The notes: generated by a model from the sequence alone, not told the origin. DNA of 64,000 nt from Anisodus tanguticus (GCA_034509755.1 CM067553.1:45638110-45702109); one strand, 5' to 3'. Counted from the stretch's first letter, positions 1 through 12,915 are shown. Numbers and translations are program-made.

Positions 1-99
1 CTTTGATGGAGCTTTTTAATTGAACTTTTCTTTTTCTAAATTTTGTTTTTTGTAATTAAAAATAATTTTAGGGAAAAAGGTGGATGGCTTTTTCAAATA

Positions 100-395
100 G
101 TAACGTAGAAGAATGGGGAAAGCCCCCAGGGGCATAGGCGAGTTAGTAAGTGGCAAGGTGATTGGGGTACAACCACTCCGACGTCGCGGGTTAGAATTCG
201 TGTGGTGACAGTCTTTGCTGAAATATTGCAAGGGTTGTTGCTGGGTTCGTGTCCCGTTGATCCTCTCCCTTGCAGGGTTGCCACTCGCGCATATCCCTCG
301 ATTTACATCCACCTGGCCAAGAGACCTCTGATACAGGTGGGGGATTTCACCTTCGGGATTTTCCCCTTCACAAAGAATGGGGAAACACAATAGAA
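100..395 (+). repeat. Degenerate tRNA-derived SINE-like repeat
   Basis: The stretch has a tRNA-like head: a box A-like segment near 137-160 and a box B-like segment near 188-200 (gggttagaattcg). A body resembling the tobacco TS family follows (cagtctttgctgaaatattgcaagg). A GC-rich tail with a pyrimidine-rich segment follows. Short ORFs on both strands here are chance products of this GC-rich repeat. No target duplication was found, so the ends are approximate. It could also be another low-copy repeat. Confidence 0.45.
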
Positions 396-2188
396 GATGC
401 ACGTTCTGCCACGGCAAAACATTTCCATTTCTTCGGGACTAAGCACACATGGCCCTGTCTATCTATAACCCTATGACATCCAATGCTACTCCCTCACAAA
501 TCTACTATACTAGTACAATAAATTATTTTCTTTAAGATAATAAGTTTAAGATATAGGAGCCTAAAAAATAAAAACAATTAAAAAGAATAGAAGAAGACCT
601 TGTTGTTTTCTTAATTAATAATTGTGGTGTACTTTGAATCAGCTTTCGCTCATTTCAATTAATTCCATGGAATACTTATTACTATTTCTCTCACCAGCAT
701 AAGTATCGGATAACTCCATCCAGTAATGTTACAAATGAAAAGAAGACCTAGTTATTTTAGATCCAACTATTTTCATGTTAGCTTAGATATCATAGAAAAA
801 AAACTCTTTACGAATTGAATACACTAGTAGCATGAGAAGATTTGGTAAATAGGTCTATGGTAAGTCTTAATTTGGAAAAAGACTTCTGAATTTCTTTTTG
901 ATTTATTTTTCTAGGTTAGGGCAGAGAGGAGTGATCCCGAGGTACAATTCATCATCTTTGAAACTTTGGAGGTTTTAAGATAGTAAACTTAAGTCCATTT
1001 CTTTTGTGTTAAAATATACAAAAAAAAAAAAAAAAAACCTCTCTTCAATCCCTTCCACTTTTTGTAATTAAAATTATCTCAAGCTTCCAACCTACTCTTC
1101 CTCTCCCCCAAGCTTCGATATTGTTCAGTCGTCTTTCCCATGTATTTTCTTTAATTTGACAACTCTTTCGGAGCATTTTGAGTTCCATATTGCCCTGAAT
1201 GTTTTTATTTTTTTTTCGATTCATGGTGTTCATAAAGTTTCGATTTTTATTCAAAATTTTGAAAGTTTAGCCTGTATTTCTGGTTTTTTCGGTCTTTCTT
1301 TTTCTGTTTTGTCTTATGTGTTATTTATACTTATTTTGCTTATTTTGATCTTCCTTTTTATAGTTTTTGCTTTTTGAAAATGGATTATGGTCTATGCTAA
1401 ATTTTTGGCTGATTATTCTTGTTACTATATCGTGGTTGATCAACATCACTCTATTGTTTGTATATAGATAATAAAGAATGTCTAGATGTATAGGAAGAGG
1501 AGGAAAAATAGCCCTCCGTTCTGTTGATATGGTTCAAACCCGTTCTAATGCGACTGTTTTAGAGAAAAAAAGAAAGTGGTGAAGAAGTTATTAGACGAGA
1601 AGGAAAAAAGCAAAATAAACTGTAGAAGCTGATAGTGAGGCCTACTCAAATCCATGAATGAGCAAAGTGTGGATGAAGATCAAGATGATCGAGGTGATAG
1701 TTATGTTTTTGAGGATGGTTCAAAGCAGCATGGTTCTGATGAAGATATTGATCCCCTGTTATGACGAGAAGAATTCAAGCTCGACCACAACGTAATCACT
1801 ACCACCGCCGTCTACGCCTTTCACCCGACGTACTCCTCTTGAGAAATGATATGTAGTGTCTCTTCATGAGGCTCAGAGATGACATACAACGGTTGAAAAT
1901 GCACATTTTCTGCGTGTAATCTTTGAAAGGTTCGGGAAAGAGCTTGATGATTGGACCATCATCTACCTACCCCCTAATATACTATTATTTTCATGTATTT
2001 TTTTGTTAAACTTTGAAAAGAGAATGGAGGAGTTTGATCAAGAAAGAAAATGGAGGAGTTTGATCAAAAAAATAGACAGTGGAGGAAATAAATAAGAAAA
2101 TAAGTCAAACTAGAAATAAACCACCTTACTCTATAATAACTCAGTGCTTGAGACAAATTTAGACCATTTTGGTCGATGATAAACTAGA
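396..2188. other. AT-rich intergenic stretch, no gene recognised
   Basis: No coding feature is supported. A hydrophobic 73-codon ORF at 1156-1377 is made mostly of T-rich codons and matches nothing I recognise. Around 1480-1960 base composition is higher in GC and short stretches read as acidic or basic residues, like a decayed coding fragment, but stops interrupt every frame. A poly-A run lies at 1019-1037. Confidence 0.5.
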
Positions 2189-2193
2189 GAAAT

Positions 2194-4502
2194 TGTAACA
2201 CCTCATAACTTCAGGCTATGGTTTGAATCATACGATGAGAAAATGATGGAACCAAGATGAGGAGTGTAGGAAGTGTTTTGAAAACTAATCAAGGCATAAG
2301 AAGAGTCTTAGGAAAAATTAGAGTCGAAAGGTACTCTACGGAACATGTGTTAAAGTGAGTTTGAAGTAGGCCTCACTAAATCGAGTGTACGGGTAAATCT
2401 ATAAGGAATTTGGAAAAACTTCCTTCATGAAAGTTGTATCCCTTTGAAATACCTTTCCATCCATATAAAGCTCACGTCAAACTGAGTTATTTACAAAACG
2501 TTATGGCCAATTTACTGAGGATGTGTAAAATGAAAATTCCGATTCTTGTAGGATTAGATTTTATTTTTAAAGCCCAAGCCTTTATGTAACCTATAAATAC
2601 AACCCTAAAACGTTTTATGTAAGGATTTTCAACTAGAGCTGCTACCAAACACCTAAGGTGAGTTCTTATTCAAATCTCTATGGAAATTATATTAAGTTAA
2701 CACTAGAATAACACCGAATCATTATTTGAAATCGCTAGATTTTGGAAAATTCATTCAAGGTCGAATTTAGAATGAAGCTTTGGGATTTCTTCAAAAAGTT
2801 AAGCCCATCAATCGTTAATGAATTATATGGAGTTATTATTATGTTTTAGATATTTAATGGTTGGTAGAATCATGAAATAGGATTGATTTAGGTGTACTCC
2901 ATCAAACGCAAAATTCTAGTAATTTTTTGTAGATTTTCCCTCTAACCAGCCAACTTTCTTTGGCGTTTTCCGATAATTTAACCGTTGGATCGAGCACAAA
3001 TTGTAACTGAGTGATCCCAAGATATATATCTTAAATGTTAATGGTGAAGATCGGATTTGAGGTCTGGAACTGTATAGTTTGAGCTATGAACAGTAGCTAC
3101 GAAAATCAGTAAAAACTCTTCTCAAAGTTTCAAGTTCAAAGTTTTGGGTTTCTTCTTCAAAAGTTCAGAACTTTTCTTCAAGTATTGGAGTGACGAAGGT
3201 ATGTAGAACTTCTATCCACGTGTGAGAATATTATTGTTCTTCCCCACGCCATGTTCATCCATGAAATCATGAATTTCCATAACATAGAATTTTTATTTCA
3301 AGTTCATGATAATCCTAAACTACATGTATCATGACATACCATGTTATATTATTAATTCGTTATTGTGTTCTTGATATTCCATTATGATTATTAGGAATCC
3401 ATACGTAATTCATGAATACCAATAACCTTGAATTCCATGGGTTCTTAAATACAAGTCATGAACCATTACTACTCAATTTTATGAAATTATACATGTTTTC
3501 ATATTTTACACAAGTTATATTATATATTTATTTACATAATAAATTATAATCACGAATCATGTTTTACAAGTTATTTTCATTAAATTCACGGGCTTACAAG
3601 TCAACTATTTTCAAGTACATATTTTGAGAGTTGCACAGATTATCGAGAAGGCTCGGATAGTCTGAAACTATGTATACCAACGTAGGATGAGGGTCACTCC
3701 ACCAGAGGATGATACCTTCTTATTTCCCCTTTTGGGATTATTGGATCCATCATGTTCATGTTCATGTCTCGTATTCCGGCAAGGTACGAGATGACTTAGC
3801 TGATCGGGCAGAGATCAGAATCCACGTTCACGCGTGGTGATTCATGTCAGTTTTGTTAATGCTCTCCTTACAGATATTCAGATTTACATACATACAACTT
3901 TACAAATTTTACACATTTTTTATACTCATGCCAGATCATGCTCATATTCATGTTTTAGTTTCAGTTTCACGTTCATATTATATCATGTGACAATTTATTT
4001 CTTCAATTGCTTTACATACAGTACAATTCAAATGTACTAACTTCCCTTTACCGGGCCTGCACTTCACGGTGTAGGTATTGAATTTCAAGAAAATGGATTT
4101 GCTCGTTAGGATTTGTCTCGGTATCAGCTATTGGTGAGCCCCATTTTCTTCGGGGTGTTAGTCAGTTATTTTACATGTCATGCTTATTATTAATGGTATG
4201 CCGGGTTCTTGTCCTGGTAAACAGTTTTTCAGTCAGACTCATATGTCAAAGGTTTCATAGACTAGAATAATTTAACATGTTAGTTATGTCAGCATTATTT
4301 CCAGACTTGTTATATTTTCAACTATTTCCGCAATATATTGTTTAGACTATATTTCACTACCATGTTTTACATAAGTTACTATCATCATTATTTTATGCTT
4401 TCGATGCCCATGTTGATTCAGCAACCCATGTGGTTCACTCAGTCACATGCATTTAGACACCAAGTGTCGTGTTTTTCCCAATCCATGATTCATAGCGTTA
4501 CA
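2194..4502 (+). mobile_element. Solo LTR of a Ty3/gypsy-type retrotransposon
   Basis: A 2309-bp block begins TGTAACACCTC and ends GCGTTACA, the usual TG...CA ends of an LTR. It is flanked by identical 5-bp target duplications GAAAT at 2189-2193 and 4503-4507. There is no internal region, so this is a solo LTR left by LTR-LTR recombination. The strand follows the TGTAACACC start, which is typical of plant chromovirus LTRs, and is the less certain part. ORFs inside it (for example 3834-4040 and 4338-4529) are low-complexity and not genes. Confidence 0.85.
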
Positions 4503-5183
4503 GAAATAAAGGCGATTGTTGCAATGTGAAGCATGCTGAATTTGCACTAGTCCCATGGGAAGAAAATAAAAAAAAAAGAAATCCAAACCCAAATCTCAAA
4601 TGTCAAACCCCAAACCCAATATCACGATCCAAACCGGAGGGCCGCGACGGGCACCCGGACCTTACCCACCAGGTACCACCAATCGTATAGTCAACACCTA
4701 ATCATAATTAAATACGGACTAGGCCGAAAAAGATTATGAAAAATCTTAACCAGAAAACCAACTTATATATATATATATCTACAAACCTCTAAGAAACCTC
4801 TAAGAAAGTACATGACGTCAAAAGGCCGGGACGGGGCCCCGCCATACCCATATATACAAGAAACAATCACCGTATCAAGATAGACCGACACTCCAAAACA
4901 AGGAGAGTGCTCCAAAAATCCGCTAAGTCAGCAACCTACTAACGTGGATCGTCGCCTTGCCTACGTGAACCTGCGGGCATAAAATGAAGCGTCCCTTGAC
5001 AAAAGGGACGTCAGTACGACTGATGTACTGAGTATGTCAGGCATGAATAATAGCACAACATGGATATAACAACAACTGAAGTAGAAACAACTGACCAACA
5101 GTAAATGCCTCTGAGGGCCCTTATACATATGCCTAAATATTATGCATAATGCAAATGCGGTATATATATATATATATATATAT

Positions 5184-5396
5184 GTTGCGGAACGTGAAAA
5201 CCGATCCAATATGTATTAGTGTTGCGGAATGTGAAACCCGATGCAATATATGTTAGTGTTGTGGAACGTGCAACCCGATCCAATATATGTTAGTGTTGCG
5301 GAACATGCAACCCGATCCAATATATGTTAGTGTTGCGGAACGTGCAACCCGATCCAATATATGTTAGTGTTGCAGAACGTGCAACCCGATCCAATA
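5184..5396. repeat. 37-bp tandem repeat inside the chromovirus LTR
   Basis: About six copies of a 37-bp unit (core ttgcggaacgtgcaacccga) start at 5185, 5222, 5259 and so on. The same array is present in the other LTR at about 13562-13780. An adjacent TA-rich microsatellite lies just before it. Confidence 0.9.
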
Positions 5397-6319
5397 TATT
5401 ATATGTATATATGCATGAATGACAATGAAACATTCTGAACTTATCAGATGACATAATATCCTTGCCCCTTTGGCTAACATTGGAAGTACTTAACATGTAT
5501 CTTCAGCTAATATTGGGAATATCAACATTTCTCCTATATACCTCAATAAGGATTTAGGAACATATTTAGACATGCTTTTAACATAGGAATCAACAACATG
5601 AATATTCTTAACTACTAGGAGTAGAATAATTTATGGAATAATATCACGGTTATATTTCGTTACATAGAACATGTCAAAAGAAAGAAATAATTTGCCTTAA
5701 CATACTTTGATTTCACTTAATTATCTGAGTCAAGGGGGTTGCTAACACTGTCCAAAAGTGCAACAAAAATTTGGATCTCAATCGAAATTCAATTGGTCAT
5801 AACGAGATTGATAGGGAACATTTACAAAGAGTGAGTGAGCTCCCAGCAATTTTCAATTGAACCTTACTACCTTTGTTGCCTAAAATTTCTACAATGTGCT
5901 ACTGATTTGCTACTCACGTTTTGCCAACAATTAACTGCCTATGCTAACTAATGGAAGGTGTTGTATCTATCTAAAATGGAATGTTTTTTGTTATTTATGA
6001 AGGTGTCGAGTGGGTCTGCTTCACAGACCACTATCTCCCCCCGCCCCCCCTTATTGATTATCATGCACTACTTGTTAATACTTGACACCTATTTGGTTAT
6101 TATTGTCTTTGTCACTTAAGTGACTATATGAAGCATACACGTATAATCCAACTCAACCTTGTTCCCCCCTTTAAGATTTATATCCACAATTAATTTCTTG
6201 ATCTCAATTTCCTTAAATCTCAATAACTTATAAGACCTTCATATACTCAATGTCATAATTTGTGTGATATGACACTAGTCCATAACCTCATTGGGGAAAT
6301 ACAACTATTATTCTTAACC

Positions 6320-8990
6320 TGTCACGACCCGACCCGACGGGCCGCGACTAACCGCCCTAATGACGTCATTATCCTGACCTGTCACACATAATCCAACTAA
6401 CACCTAATGAGTCTGAAATCCGGCAGCATAACGCTGCAATAACAACATATGTCAGGGTAGGCAAGCCGACAAGGATGTCTTTACCCCTGAATGTACCTGC
6501 CTCCTGAGGAGTCACAACTAGCCAACACAATACAACAGGCAAGTCGACAAGGCTGCCACTAGATAATATCATATATACACGGGGACACCCCAACACGGAG
6601 TACAATAGCATGACTGACCAAAACAGAGTTATAACCCTTCATAAGTACAACCCACAACTGTCTACAGACCTCTATAAGAAGGACAACGACATATAACGGG
6701 ACAAGGCCCCGTCGTGCCCCTAAATATACATAAATCACAATTATGGGGTTCTCTACCAAAATGGTAAAGCTCTGGATCAAAGGAGCTTTCCAAACAGCTG
6801 CGCAGGAACCTAAACCGTAGGGTCACCAAACTGAGCACATGTACCTGCGGGCATGAACGTAGCCCCCCGAGGAAAGGGGGTCAGTACGAAATAATGTACT
6901 GAGTATGTAAACATGAAATACTGCAAATGAGATCATAAGTAGCCAATGGATAACAAGAGGTCAGTATAAAAATCAGGATTCAAATCCAACTGTGTCATAA
7001 ACAATAAAAGTCAGTTGTGCCTTATAAAAATGAGAGTCAAGTCAAGAAAACATGAATGCATGTCCATATACATATATATACCTGTAACATAACCCGGCCC
7101 ATTAATGCGGGACTCGGTGGAATCATATCGTAACCCGGCCCATATTGGGACTCGGTGAAGTCATATCATAACCCTGCCCATTCTGGGACTCAGTAAAGTC
7201 ATATCATAACCCGACCCATTCTGGGACTCGGTAAGTCATATCATAACCCGGCCCATTCTGGGACTCGGCAAAGTCATATCATAATCCGGCCCATTCTGGG
7301 ACTCGGCAAACAATGCAAGGCTGTACACGAACATAACCCGGCCCGGGACTCGGTGAAGTGAAGTAATAACACTTAGCACGAGTAGATTTCATGAGTAACC
7401 ATATGCAATCAAAATTTTCATTTGACTCCCAATAAAATCATTATAATAATGTCATAATAAACTCTTTACTGAAAAATCATAGGCACTTCTCATAACTAAC
7501 ATCTTTAGGAATTAAACTATATAAGAATCATATACGTCAGTCGTACCTTCATTAAATAAAAATCATGCCAAAGAAAGAAGGAATAGTTCACATACCTCTT
7601 AGACGAACTAATCAACTCAATATTAGAGTACGTCTCATTTTTTAACTTCAACCTATAATAATGGTAATACGTTCGTCAATTCTATGATCACTGGCATACT
7701 TTATATCGAATAACGACTTCCTATTCTATAAAAATTCGGGCAGCACTTCCCTTGTTTATACATGTTTCCACAACTTCCAAACGAGCCTAATAACATAAAT
7801 AGCCAAGCACCAATTAAGGGCACAACCAAAACAGCAACAAAGGGGATTTACATACCCACTTCTCATGTAAATTTAGCCTTTTAATCCACATTAAAACAGT
7901 CCACAAAAACAGTCCATGTTCCAACAACAACGAGGGTAGAATGTGAAGCCTTTCTACACCTTTCTACACCCTTATTCCTTTAGGACTTACATTAGCAATT
8001 ACCACACTTAAACATGCATAATAGTAACTAAATTTTCAACATTATAACACCACAAAACAGTCCCTAAAACAGTCCATCTCAACATGTCCAACGATTTCAT
8101 GCAAGTTTTTGGCCACAACATGTCATAATTCCATAACTCTTCTCTTAACTCCTAAAATCCAATTCCATATTTCAATACTTCCATATAACTAATTTTAAAC
8201 TTTAATATCAATGTTTCCTTTAATTTCATCATGCAATTAGTGATAATAATAACAACAATAACCACCGAATCCAACAATCACCAAAATTTGTCCCAAATTG
8301 GCAACTAGCCCAAAATTGTCACATGCATTGTTTAAATTCCAAATTTTCCTTAACACAAATTCATATCCTTAATTCTAACAACATCCATTCCAATTAAATT
8401 ATAGAAAGAAGAATTTTATACCTCAATTTCGTCCAAAACAGTCCGCACAATTTGCTCACTGCCCGGGTCCAAAAATCCCCACTGTTTTCGTATTTCTATC
8501 CCTTTTTTGTTCGCTTCTTCAACTCCAATTGACATGAAAGTGTTCTACAATGTTAAGCCATCATCCCTACACATTTTTCTTCCAAAATTTCATCCCAAAA
8601 TCTCGAATTTTTGGGCAGATTCTCGGCAAGCAGTGGGTGCTTTTGCCATTGTTTTTTGTGTTGTTTTGGCTTCCATTTTTTGGTGAAAATGTAGTCTAAG
8701 AAGAGGAGATAAAAACCTTAAATTTGGTTATGGGTGGAGGGGTTTTTCGGCTGGCATGGAGGACAGAAGAGGAGAGTTTTTTTTTGGTTAAGTTAGAATG
8801 AAGATGAAGAGGTGAGTGTAGGTTATAAAAATCTGAATTTTCCTTTTTACACTTTGGCCCCCAAGTTCTTCAATTAATAAATCTCAAACCCACTTCTTTT
8901 AATTTCCGAGAATTTCATAAGCCTCGTATCCTCTTGTATACTAATTTCCGGTATTTGAATCATATTTCCTTAATCTTACCAGGTGTAACA
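6320..8990 (-). mobile_element. Solo LTR nested in the chromovirus 3' LTR
   Basis: A 2671-bp insertion absent from the other chromovirus LTR. It is flanked by 5-bp duplications TAACC at 6315-6319 and 8991-8995; the uninterrupted site is seen at about 14691-14710. On the plus strand it begins TGTCACGACCC and ends GGTGTAACA, so its termini resemble those of its host LTR and suggest a related gypsy lineage. Orientation is inferred by that analogy. No internal region or ORF is present. Confidence 0.87.
7084..7345. repeat. 38-bp tandem repeat inside the nested solo LTR
   Basis: Six or seven degenerate copies of a unit of about 38 bp with core cataacccggcccattctgg followed by gactcgg. Unit length varies by a few bases. 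It is an LTR-internal minisatellite, not a CRISPR array: units abut with no unique spacers. Confidence 0.85.
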
Positions 8991-9160
8991 TAACCCCATC
9001 GTCCCACTTGTTACGTCCAAAATTTATTTCAGAGTTTTATTCTTTTATATACTAATCTCTTTATTAGCATACGTAAATATAACATAAATTCCCCGAGGCA
9101 TGGGTCCACTTGCCTACGTTTAGGTGCTCAAACCATCGCCCAAAATTACGGGATGTTACA

Positions 9161-9174
9161 GCCTTCCCCCCTTA
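9161..9174 (-). other. Polypurine tract of the chromovirus
   Basis: Read on the minus strand, a purine run (taaggggggaaggc) lies directly before the TGTAACATCCCG start of the 3' LTR. This is the expected plus-strand priming site for reverse transcription. Confidence 0.75.
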
Positions 9175-9336
9175 GAAACATTCATCCTCGAATGTTGGGG
9201 TGACATATCTAATCCCCGTTATGAATCCCGAAAATACAACTACTTTTTCATGGCCACACAATGTAACATACATCATTACATCAGACCTCTCACGGTCTTC
9301 AAGCATTAATTATAATATCATGAGATAGAACTCACC

Positions 9337-9810
9337 TTATGCTTCTTTTGGAACCTCGGCGTTGGTCTGGAACATGTGTGGATATTTGTGCATCATTTCC
9401 TCTTCCGCCTCTCATGTCATTTCTTCTATGTTCTTATTCCGCCAAAAAACTTTCACGGATGCTACTTCTTTAGTCCTCAACTTGCGGACTTGTCGATCTA
9501 GGATAGCAACATGAACCTCTTCATATGATAGATTCTATGTAATCTGTACATCGTCAATCGGTACAATTCGAGAAGGATCTCCAATATATGCTCTCAACAT
9601 TTTAACATGGAACATCGGATGGACAAACTCCAACTCTGATGGTAAGTCCAGCTCGTAAGCTACTTGATCGATTCTTCGAATTATACGATATGGCCCAATA
9701 TACATTGGACTGAGTTTTCCTTTCTTCCTGAATCTCATCACACGCTTTATAGGCGAAATCTTCAAAAATACCCAATCGTCTACCTGAAACTCTAAGTCTC
9801 GCCGTCGCAC
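9337..9810 (-). pseudogene. Chromovirus integrase C-terminus and chromodomain, broken
   Basis: The segment from 9810 to 9535 encodes the end of integrase (GPYRIIRRIDQVAYELDLP, then HPMFHVKMLR), typical of the chromovirus GPY/F module. An in-frame TAG at 9532-9534 follows. Reading through it continues a chromodomain (YEEVHVAILDRQVRKL, then VKVFWRN) with a second in-frame stop, TGA at 9412-9414, where a Trp is normally found, and ends at TAA 9337-9339. The chromodomain steers insertion to particular chromatin in this family. It overlaps the preceding fragment in another frame by a frameshift near 9800. Confidence 0.85.
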
Positions 9811-10121
9811 ATCGGAATACGACTCTGAGCGGTTAACAGTCGTTCCTGGATAATCTTCACCTTCTCTATGGCTTGGTATACTAAGTCAGGCCCAAATAAC
9901 TCTGATTCCTGGATAAGCTTCATCGATGTTAGTCTGTCTTTTAACTCTTGGAAACTTTGTTCACACGCATCGGACCACTGGAACTTTATAGCCTTTTGTG
10001 TCAACTTCGTTAATGGTGCTGATATGGTAGAAAACCCTTTTACAAACCTCCTATAATAGCCGGCTAAGCCCAAAAAGTTGCGAACCTCTGATGGAGTCGT
10101 AGGCCTCGGCCAATTCTTCAC
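9792..10121 (-). pseudogene. Gypsy RT-RNase H linker fused to integrase C-terminal remnant
   Basis: The first about 60 residues read RPTTPSEVRNFLGLAGYYRR and onward, the conserved region after reverse transcriptase that leads into RNase H. Around residue 66 the frame jumps to LIQESELFGPDLVYQAIEKV, which belongs near the end of integrase. RNase H and the integrase zinc and DDE domains are therefore deleted at about 9925. The ORF then shifts frame near 9800. Confidence 0.88.
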
Positions 10122-10133
10122 CGCTTAAATCTT

Positions 10134-10661
10134 CTAAGTGTCAGCTCTTATACCTTCATATGACACTATATGACCAAGAAAATCCACTGAATTCAACCAA
10201 AAATCACACTTGGAGAGCTTGGCATACAACTTATGGTCCCGGAGTGCCTGTAGTACTATCCGCAAATGATCCACATGCTCTGCTTCCGAGTGAAAGTACA
10301 CCAAAATATCATCTATAAATACTAGCACAAATACATCCAGAAAAGGGCGAAACACGATGTTCATTAGATCCATAAATGCGGCTGGTGCGTTTGTGAGTCT
10401 AAATGACATTACTAAGAACTCGAAGTGCCCACACCTTGTCCTAAAAGCCGTCTTCGGAATGTCCTTCTCCTTAACCCTTAGCTGATGGTACCCTGACCTT
10501 AGGTCGATCTTTGAAAAACATCTTGCACCTTGTAACTGGTCAAACAAATCATTAATTCTGGGAAGAGGGTACTTGTTCTTGATAGTGACTTTATTCAGCT
10601 GCCGATAGTCGATACACATCCGTAATGAGCTATCTTTCTTTCGTACAAACAATACCGGCAC
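10134..10661 (-). pseudogene. Ty3/gypsy reverse transcriptase
   Basis: A 175-codon frame with RT landmarks in order: PVLFVRKKDSSLRMCIDYRQ, SKIDLRSGYHQL (first catalytic Asp), NAPAAFMDLMN, and the active-site FIDDIL near residue 117. It copies element RNA into DNA. The expected NGP-like fingers and palm motifs are present, but the upstream start is open because the frame is cut from protease by stops, and a stop at 10131-10133 separates it from the linker. Confidence 0.92.
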
Positions 10662-10795
10662 ACCTCAAGGAGATATGCTAGGCCTAATAAAGCCTTTCTC
10701 AAGCAGATCCTTTAATTACTCCTTTAATTCTTTCAATTCAGTTGGAGTCATCCTAAAAGGAGGAATAGATATCGGCTGAGTGTCTGGCAACACGT

Positions 10796-11335
10796 CTATA
10801 CGAACTCAGTTTCCCTTTCGGGAGGAAGGCCTGGAAGTTCGTCTAGAAATACATCAAGAAAATCATTAACCACTGAAATTGATTGAGACGTAGGTGGTTC
10901 GGCATTGACATCTCTAACCCAAACGAGATGGTATATACAACCTTTGGAGATCATCTTTCTTGCCTTAAGGTATGAGATTAACCTACCTTTTGGCGACGCC
11001 GTATTACCCTTCCATTCAAGAACTGGTTCTCTTGGAAACTGAAATCTAAAAATCTCTGTTCGGCAATCAACATTAGCGTAGCACGATGCTAGCCAATCCA
11101 TGCCCATAATAACATCAAAATCAACCATCTCTAGTTCTACCAAATCTTCTAAGGTCTGATGGTTACAAATTAATACTGCATAATTCTGATAGACCCATCT
11201 AGCAACTACTGACTCACCAACTGGTGTAGATACCACAAATGGATCTCTTATCAACTCAGGCTTCATACCAAATTTACAAGCAAAAAAAATGGTGATATAT
11301 GATAGATTGGAGCATGGATCTAACAACGCAAACAC
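10796..11335 (-). pseudogene. Ty3/gypsy retropepsin-like protease and linker
   Basis: The 179-codon frame opens with FALLDPCSNLSYIT, where gypsy proteases usually have an Asp-Ser/Thr-Gly active site; here the Gly position reads Pro. It continues with VIMGMDWLASCYANVDC, a conserved protease motif in chromoviruses, and ends with DVFLDELPGLPPERETEF, the usual lead into reverse transcriptase. It would cleave the Gag-Pol polyprotein. Loss of the Gly and the frame breaks on both sides suggest it is inactive. Confidence 0.87.
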
Positions 11336-11395
11336 ATTACATGAAAAGATCGATAATGTACATGTAATGACATCAGGTGAGGACTCCTGATCCTG

Positions 11396-11590
11396 TCATC
11401 CCATCAATGCATAAATGCGGTTCTGGCCTCTACCTCTACCTCGATCGGATGCTAATTGATGATTTTTCCCTGACGGGTGTACTGACTGTGATAAAGCTAT
11501 TGCAGATCCGACCGGCTGGACTCTAACACATCCGCCTTCTGTCGAACAGTCCCGCCTAATAGGACCAGGTTCACCACAAGAATAACACAT
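11396..11590 (-). pseudogene. Gypsy gag zinc knuckle
   Basis: It reads CYSCGEPGPIRRDC, a CCHC knuckle in which the His is replaced by Pro. In intact elements the knuckle binds element RNA in the nucleocapsid. Cys-rich sequence just upstream (plus 11620-11690) looks like the rest of the nucleocapsid but is interrupted by stops. Confidence 0.8.
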
Positions 11591-12265
11591 ATTTGATCCT
11601 CATTGGCACTACCCTAGATGGGTCTTACCACACTGCTCACATCGAGCCAACGGTGGCCTCATCTGAGTAGAATTACCTCTATAATAAGATCCTGATGTTC
11701 GTAAACTCTGGCCTGGTCCCGACTAAACATACCGATCAGCCCTCAACCCTGGAAATAGTAATGATGCGCTAGCTGCTGGGTAAGATGGGTGCCTATAAGG
11801 TTGTGGAGTGGGCCCACCTCGGAAATCCCTCACGTCACCTACAGATCAAGCCCTCTTATGCTGGCTCTTATCACGCTATCGATCTACCCGTTATTGCCTT
11901 TTACGATCCTCCAAATTTTGTGCATAAGCCTAAATGTGAGCAATATCCATACTCGAATTCAAGGAAGTTGTAGTACACTCATTGACTAAGTGCGGCCCCA
12001 AGCCAAAAACAAACATATGTACCTAATCACTCATCTCCGTTATAATCGTAGAAGCATAGCTGGCCAAGGAATTAAATTGCAAGCTATATTCTCAAACACT
12101 CATGTTGCCCTGCTCAAGACGTAGGAACATGTCCTGCCTGGCCCGTCGAAGTTCGACTGGCAGAAAATGTTGTAGGAAGGCCTCTGAAAACTCTCTCCAT
12201 CCTGCTGGTGGAGCACGACGTCCCCTAGAATTCTCCCATGTCTCAAACCAGGTTACAATGACATC

Positions 12266-12745
12266 TCACAATCTATAAGAAGCAAACGTCACCGATTCTG
12301 TATCGGTAGCATCCATTACCCGCAAAGTACGTTGTATCTGATCCAGAAAATTATACGGATCTGTGTTCAGGTCTGATCCCGTGAATACCAGAGGGTCTAG
12401 ATTAATGAAATTCTGAGCTCTCGCGCTAGCAGCTCTATCAGAAGGACTAGGAATCTGACGTTGGGCCTGAGCGACCACTAACCGAGTCAATAATTGTACC
12501 ACACTACGCATATCAAAATCCTTAGCTGGAGTATAAAGTGGAGGAACTGGAGATACTACAACTCCACCAATTTTCTCTGATGGTGGTGAACTGGGGGAAT
12601 CATACGAAGGAGTCACACCATGGGTCTCACTTTGGCCCTCGCTAGCGGGTGGCAATCGGCTAGTACCATCGCCTACAGCCGCATTCAATGCCCTCATACT
12701 CTTGGACTTCTTCCTTACTGTAGGCATTGCTGGAATCATAAACAC
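12266..12745 (-). pseudogene. Gypsy gag N-terminal region
   Basis: A 159-codon frame begins at an ATG about 190 bp inside the 5' LTR, where gag is expected. The first about 60 residues are basic and Ser/Pro-rich. A capsid-like part follows (NFINLDPLVFTGSDLNTDPY, then FLDQIQRTLRVMDATDTESV), typical of plant retrotransposon Gag. The frame stops at 12266; the remaining capsid region to about 11750 is still recognisable but fragmented. Confidence 0.85.
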
Positions 12746-12915
12746 GAGGCAGATTAGGAATGAAATGGTTATAACTCAGCTCTACCGCACGATTTATGAG
12801 ATGAAAGAATAGAAACCATCCCTAAATGTTAGGTAGCCTCATGCTTATAAGTGTGGTGCACAACACACCCATAAATAAGACTCTACTAGACACGGCTTGT
12901 AGACTCCATAGCACA

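Larger units (their letters stand above)
4620..9160 (-). repeat. 3' LTR of the chromovirus, interrupted by a nested solo LTR
   Basis: It matches the 5' LTR at 12937-14866 over its whole length once the insertion at 6320-8990 and one TAACC copy are removed, leaving about 1865 bp against 1930 bp. On the plus strand it runs from TATCACGATCC (the expected TG mutated to TA) to GATGTTACA. Differences include a shorter segment near 4785 and TA-repeat length changes. Confidence 0.92.

Noticed and set aside
188..200. A tRNA gene (box B-like sequence), also near 21733 and 38785
   Set aside because: No cloverleaf can be drawn and each is followed by SINE body sequence, so they are tRNA-derived SINE heads.
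1156..1377. Small membrane protein (73 codons, hydrophobic)
   Set aside because: Hydrophobicity follows from T-rich codons in AT-rich DNA; no start context, family or neighbour supports it.
5184..5396. CRISPR-like array of 37-bp repeats
   Set aside because: Units are directly adjacent with no unique spacers, lie inside an LTR and recur in the partner LTR; the DNA is plant nuclear.
6369..6780. Two minus-strand ORFs of 80 and 73 codons
   Set aside because: Both lie inside the nested solo LTR; LTRs of this kind do not encode proteins and no motif is present.
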